A DNA stretch of 10,625 nucleotides, taken from NCBI GenBank assembly GCA_004325065.1, contig PITI01000578.1, positions 1-10,625 of the forward strand, given 5' to 3'. This DNA is from Hamiltosporidium magnivora. Lineage: Eukaryota > Microsporidia > Dubosqiidae. The notes beneath the pieces are model-generated. The model was given only the letters and a program-made list of their open reading frames with translations. It was not told the origin of the DNA and ran no database searches. The first letter of the stretch is position 1. Every line of letters begins with the position of its first letter. A program made the translations under genes and the position numbers. Positions 8,008 through 10,625 of this stretch are shown here, piece after piece.

Positions 8008-8743
8008 ATGTATTTTTTTATTGTTTAAAAGAAATTTTTTAAATATTTATTTATACTGTTTATATTAATAGAGACTAAATAATTGATAATATTTTTACTT
8101 TTATAAATATGAAGAAACAAATTTCAAATTTTTATTTATATTGTTTTGCTTGAAAAACTAAAAAATAAAAACGGCTTATATAAATATGAAGAAGGAAATT
8201 TCTATTTTTTATTCATTGTGTTTTGCCTGAAAAACTAAAAAATAAAAACGAGTTTTATAGTTAAATAAAAACAAATAATATAAAAAAATTATACTAATAT
8301 ACATTTTTAAAAAATTAATTTTTCGTCGATTTAATTTGTAATATAATAATTTTAAATCATAATCAATAAAAAGCTTTGTTATAAAAATTTATTTTTCCAT
8401 TTAATTTGGCATAAAGAAATTGCTATTTCTTATAAATGTTTCATTTAATTTAATCGTATATTCATAATGGATTAGAAAAAAAAATCTTAGCTTATTGCTA
8501 AAAGAACAACAATATTTTAAAATTCACACATTTTTGAATAGTTTCAAAAGTTATAAACAGCAATGAAATACATTCAATTAGAATTTACAATTACTTTTTT
8601 TCTAATGAACGAAAAGATAAGATTTGAATGAATAAATATTTAAAATAAGAAAATCTAAATTTTAATTGTAAAAGTGAGAATAAATTTAAATTTGAATTTG
8701 AAAAAAAATATTTTTACTGATTTTAAAATGTAAAGATTAAATA
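8007..8743. other. Convergent intergenic region
   Basis: AT-rich DNA between two genes that point towards each other. It holds a 77-bp-spaced direct repeat (listed separately) and a perfect 7-bp hairpin at 8414-8431 (AAGAAAT, loop TGCT, ATTTCTT). I see no gene. Confidence 0.5.
8102..8250. repeat. Direct repeat, two ~72-bp copies spaced 77 bp
   Basis: Copies at about 8102-8173 and 8179-8250 share TATAAATATGAAGAA at the start and TGAAAAACTAAAAAATAAAA then ACG at the end. The middle is less alike (AATTTCAAATTTTTA against AATTTCTATTTTTTA). It lies about 100 bp after the OB-fold gene and shows no coding content. Confidence 0.88.
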
Positions 8744-9337
8744 TTAAACGCCATCAGGCATACGAATTTCTGGATCTGAATAAAAATCAAGTTCGCATTT
8801 AATCTCATCACAACATTTATGTCGAGCAGAAACATAATTTTGTTGTATTGTTCGAATCAGTGGAGGTAAATAATGAGGTATAGATAAATAACTAAGGCAC
8901 AAATCACATACTCTCCACTTATAATCATAATAAAGTGACAGAAATATTTCTATTTGTTCAATTTGTGATTCTATTGGTACATTTGCAATAAACCTCATTG
9001 CTTCTGCATCCAATTCTCTGAACATGGTAGAAACACCAATAATTCCATATTTAATGTGAAATATTACAGTAAAAACATCATTATCGTTATTATATCCATA
9101 AACTTTTAAATCTTTTAAATTTTCAGAAATATTCATTATTTTCAATTTTATTTTCGGTAAAGAATTCCTTTGTTCATATATTTTTATATAATTTAGAAAT
9201 TGCTTGTAATAATGATTTGTATCTACCATAAATTCAAGGAACTGATTAGGTGTATACATTTTACGCATTATTTTATTTAAACTTACCACAAAATACACAC
9301 CAGTTTTTTTAATTTGATATTTTATATCATTTAGCAT
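8744..9337 (-). CDS. Mediator complex subunit 27 (Med27)-like protein
   Basis: This 197-residue protein carries the C-terminal hallmark of Med27: a zinc-ligand set C144-x2-C147 and H173-x2-C176, with LPP at 157-159 and R162 between. It is preceded by a helix-rich stretch ending FLSLYYDYKWRVC that corresponds to the region before the first Cys pair in other Med27 proteins. Residues 87-120 (FTVIFHIKYGII onward) fit the beta-rich middle of the family. Med27 is a tail-module subunit of Mediator that helps pass activator signals to RNA polymerase II, so a nuclear role is expected. Animal Med27 is about 310 residues; here the N-terminal helical part is shortened. The frame is open one codon upstream through a TTG, but the ATG at 9337 is the natural start, with CCC 5-7 bases before it. 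The assignment rests on motif pattern. Confidence 0.72.
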   Translation of the reverse strand: MLNDIKYQIKKTGVYFVVSLNKIMRKMYTPNQFLEFMVDTNHYYKQFLNYIKIYEQRNSLPKIKLKIMNISENLKDLKVYGYNNDNDVFTVIFHIKYGIIGVSTMFRELDAEAMRFIANVPIESQIEQIEIFLSLYYDYKWRVCDLCLSYLSIPHYLPPLIRTIQQNYVSARHKCCDEIKCELDFYSDPEIRMPDGV

Positions 9338-9341
9338 CAAT

Positions 9342-9344
9342 GGG
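9342..9344 (-). promoter_or_regulatory. CCC start signal of the Med27-like gene
   Basis: Minus-strand CCC (plus-strand GGG) lies 5-7 bases before the ATG at 9335-9337, in TTACCCATTG. It matches the spacing at the OB-fold gene and supports this ATG over the adjoining TTG. Confidence 0.5.
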
Positions 9345-9360
9345 TAAGACGTAATTTTTA

Positions 9361-9730
9361 TTGAATAAAAATATAAATTTTTAAACCCTCAACGGGTTAG
9401 ATTTGAAAAAAATGGAAACATTTATTTTTTAAGATTAAAAATATAGTAGAAAGAGGATAACCACTTTAAAAACCATCTGGTTGGCAATGTGTATGTGAAA
9501 TTTGTGTGAAAATCATTCTTGCCATTTTGGTGGTATATAAACCACATTTGATCTATGCCAATCTCATATAATCCCGAGTTACAACAGATTATAAGCAGCA
9601 ATTAGAACACTTCAGTTTGTTCATCATCGACACCGAGAGGCAAAAGAGGAATGGAATGATTGTTTAAGTATAAATAAAAATATAAAATTTTAAAGCTTTA
9701 CCAGGGGTGATTTGAATAAAAAAGAAACAA
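9361..9730. repeat. Direct repeat pair with AACCC/GGGTT motif
   Basis: 9361-9420 and about 9669-9730 align: an A/T lead (AAAAATATAAA), a TTTTAAA stretch, a C-rich then G-rich core, GATTTGAA, and A-rich DNA ending GAAACA. In the first copy the core is AACCC (9384-9388), TCAAC, GGGTT (9394-9398), a 5-bp hairpin. Shorter versions recur at 9955-9979 (TTACCTCAGACGGGTTA) and 10569-10586 (TAAATTTTAAACCTC). The first copy lies directly upstream of the Med27-like gene, so it may overlap that gene's promoter. Confidence 0.6.
9427..9578 (+). repeat. Dispersed repeat, copy 2 (pairs with 6515-6670)
   Basis: Colinear with copy 1 by shared blocks including AGAGGATAACCAC, TTGGCAATG, GTATGTG, AAATCATT and TTGATCTATG, and with a TATATAAACC stretch at about 9534-9543. 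Downstream lies ACTTCAGTTTG (about 9608-9618), which resembles an initiator element. The integrase-like pseudogene begins about 370 bp further on, in the same orientation. It may be an old LTR fragment, but no complete element surrounds it. Confidence 0.6.
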
Positions 9731-9944
9731 GCAAACTGTCTATGACAATTATCTTTTAATTTGGATTATTTCAAACTATAAAGATATTAGTATCAATGTA
9801 AAAAAATAAATCATTGTATTTAGGTTTAGAAAAGAGAGGGTAATAATTTTTCAAAATATATTATACTGCTTTATACTAATAGATTGTATTGGGATGGGAA
9901 ACAAATTTAAAGTTTTATTTAAAAAATAAGGGATCTAAGGATAA

Positions 9945-10331
9945 ACATTATTCCAAATATTTACCTCAGACGGGTTAAAAAAAAAACTTAGGAAATATGA
10001 CTTATTAGCCAATGATTCGGGTCTTATTTATAATTCTAGTGAGGAGGAATCCATTATAGCTTAACATGTGATGCTATTGGGACAAAATACCATAAAATGT
10101 ACCTTAAAAGACTTGTATGCTCACGAATCTAAACGCATATACACTAGTAGTCTTCAAAAAAAATTAGAAACAATTTATTTTAATAGGAAGAAGGGCATTG
10201 ATCTACCAAAAATTTTTGAAAGAGCTGCTAAAGCGTATCGGTGTGTGTGCTAGGCGAAAAATTCAAATTACATGAGGAGTAATACCCCAAAAGACAAGTA
10301 TATAGCGAGGAGAATGCCGTTAATCATTTAA
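9945..10331 (+). pseudogene. Decayed Ty3/gypsy-type integrase N-terminal region
   Basis: One frame runs from a stop at 9942 to TAA at 10329 with two internal stops (TAA 10062, TAG 10251). The order of pieces is that of a retroelement integrase N-terminus: a linker ending SGLIYNSSEEES, then TLKDLYAHESKR, a KKLETIYF stretch, DLPKIFE, and C-V-C AKNSNY in place of the usual C-x2-C...K block. The second zinc His and the Cys spacing are not intact. Family members insert retrotransposon DNA into the host genome; this one cannot be functional. The longest intact piece has an ATG at 10071 and 60 codons. No CCC signal precedes it. Protease, reverse transcriptase and RNase H are not recognisable upstream. 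The assignment is from pattern only and may be wrong. Confidence 0.4.
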
Positions 10332-10625
10332 AAACGAAAAAAAATTGGTTCTTATTTTCATAGACGTTACTATTTTAAGGGAAAAGACAATAAACACGAA
10401 AGAAAAATCTGAATTGGTAGGTGAGAATAAATAGTTAGATAGAATAGCTACAAGAAAAATAATTGAAACAGAGGTGTATTATAAAAGGCGGATCGAGTAA
10501 TTTAAAAAATAAATTTCAAACTATCTAGCAAATAGGGGAAAAACTATTTATAGATACTAAAAAATTAAATAAATTTTAAACCTCAAAAAAATTCTATTTA
10601 ATAAAATTCTGGGTTAAAACATTTT
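10332..10625. other. Tail of the window; possible further integrase relic
   Basis: A plus-strand frame from 10324 to TAG at 10432 contains LVLIFIDVT (from 10345), which faintly recalls the hydrophobic strand and Asp of an integrase core. It sits one frame off from the pseudogene before it, as a frameshift would place it. The match is too short to claim. Past 10500 the DNA is AT-rich, with a partial copy of the TTTAAACCTC motif at 10569-10586. Confidence 0.2.

Noticed and set aside
10068..10253. 61-codon frame as an intact gene starting at GTG
   Set aside because: The open region before and after it continues the same integrase-like pattern across stops, so it is better read as a piece of a pseudogene; GTG is not a normal start in a eukaryote.

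Overview
The window is very AT-rich and gene-poor eukaryotic DNA that best fits a microsporidian, probably of the Nosema/Vairimorpha type with an expanded genome. Four lines point there: intronless, compact eukaryote-type genes (a SOSS-B/hSSB-like OB-fold protein and a Mediator Med27-like protein, both reduced to their cores); a short CCC run just upstream of the ATG of every convincing gene, a start signature known in microsporidia; long stretches of decayed DNA and minisatellites between genes; and a probable Ty3/gypsy-type integrase relic. The species cannot be named from sequence alone.

Layout. 1-3358 is almost gene-free: one weak 81-codon frame (502-747), a G+C-richer island at about 870-1310, then AT-rich sequence. 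3359-4633 (minus) encodes a 424-residue multi-pass membrane protein, probably of the choline-transporter-like (CTL/SLC44/Pns1) family. A 987-bp divergent intergenic region follows, with a 42-bp repeat (three copies) and a 78-bp repeat (four copies in an A-B-A-B order). 5621-5941 (plus) encodes a 106-residue charged coiled-coil protein; a ~69-bp repeat, again A-B-A-B, starts at its stop codon. 6217-7688 holds no convincing gene but has a dispersed repeat (6515-6670), a TATA-like box and a second G+C-richer island. 7689-8006 (plus) is the SOSS-B-like protein. 8744-9337 (minus) is the Med27-like protein. The last 1.3 kb holds a second copy of the dispersed repeat, several copies of a short AACCC/GGGTT motif, and a stop-interrupted integrase-like pseudogene (9945-10331).

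The genes do not form one pathway. Two are core nuclear functions (single-strand DNA/RNA binding; transcription co-activation), one is a membrane transporter candidate and one is unknown. The most unusual feature is the repeat-flanked 106-codon gene: the plus strand is nearly G-free in the array upstream of it and nearly C-free in the array downstream of it, and both arrays are built from alternating dimers.
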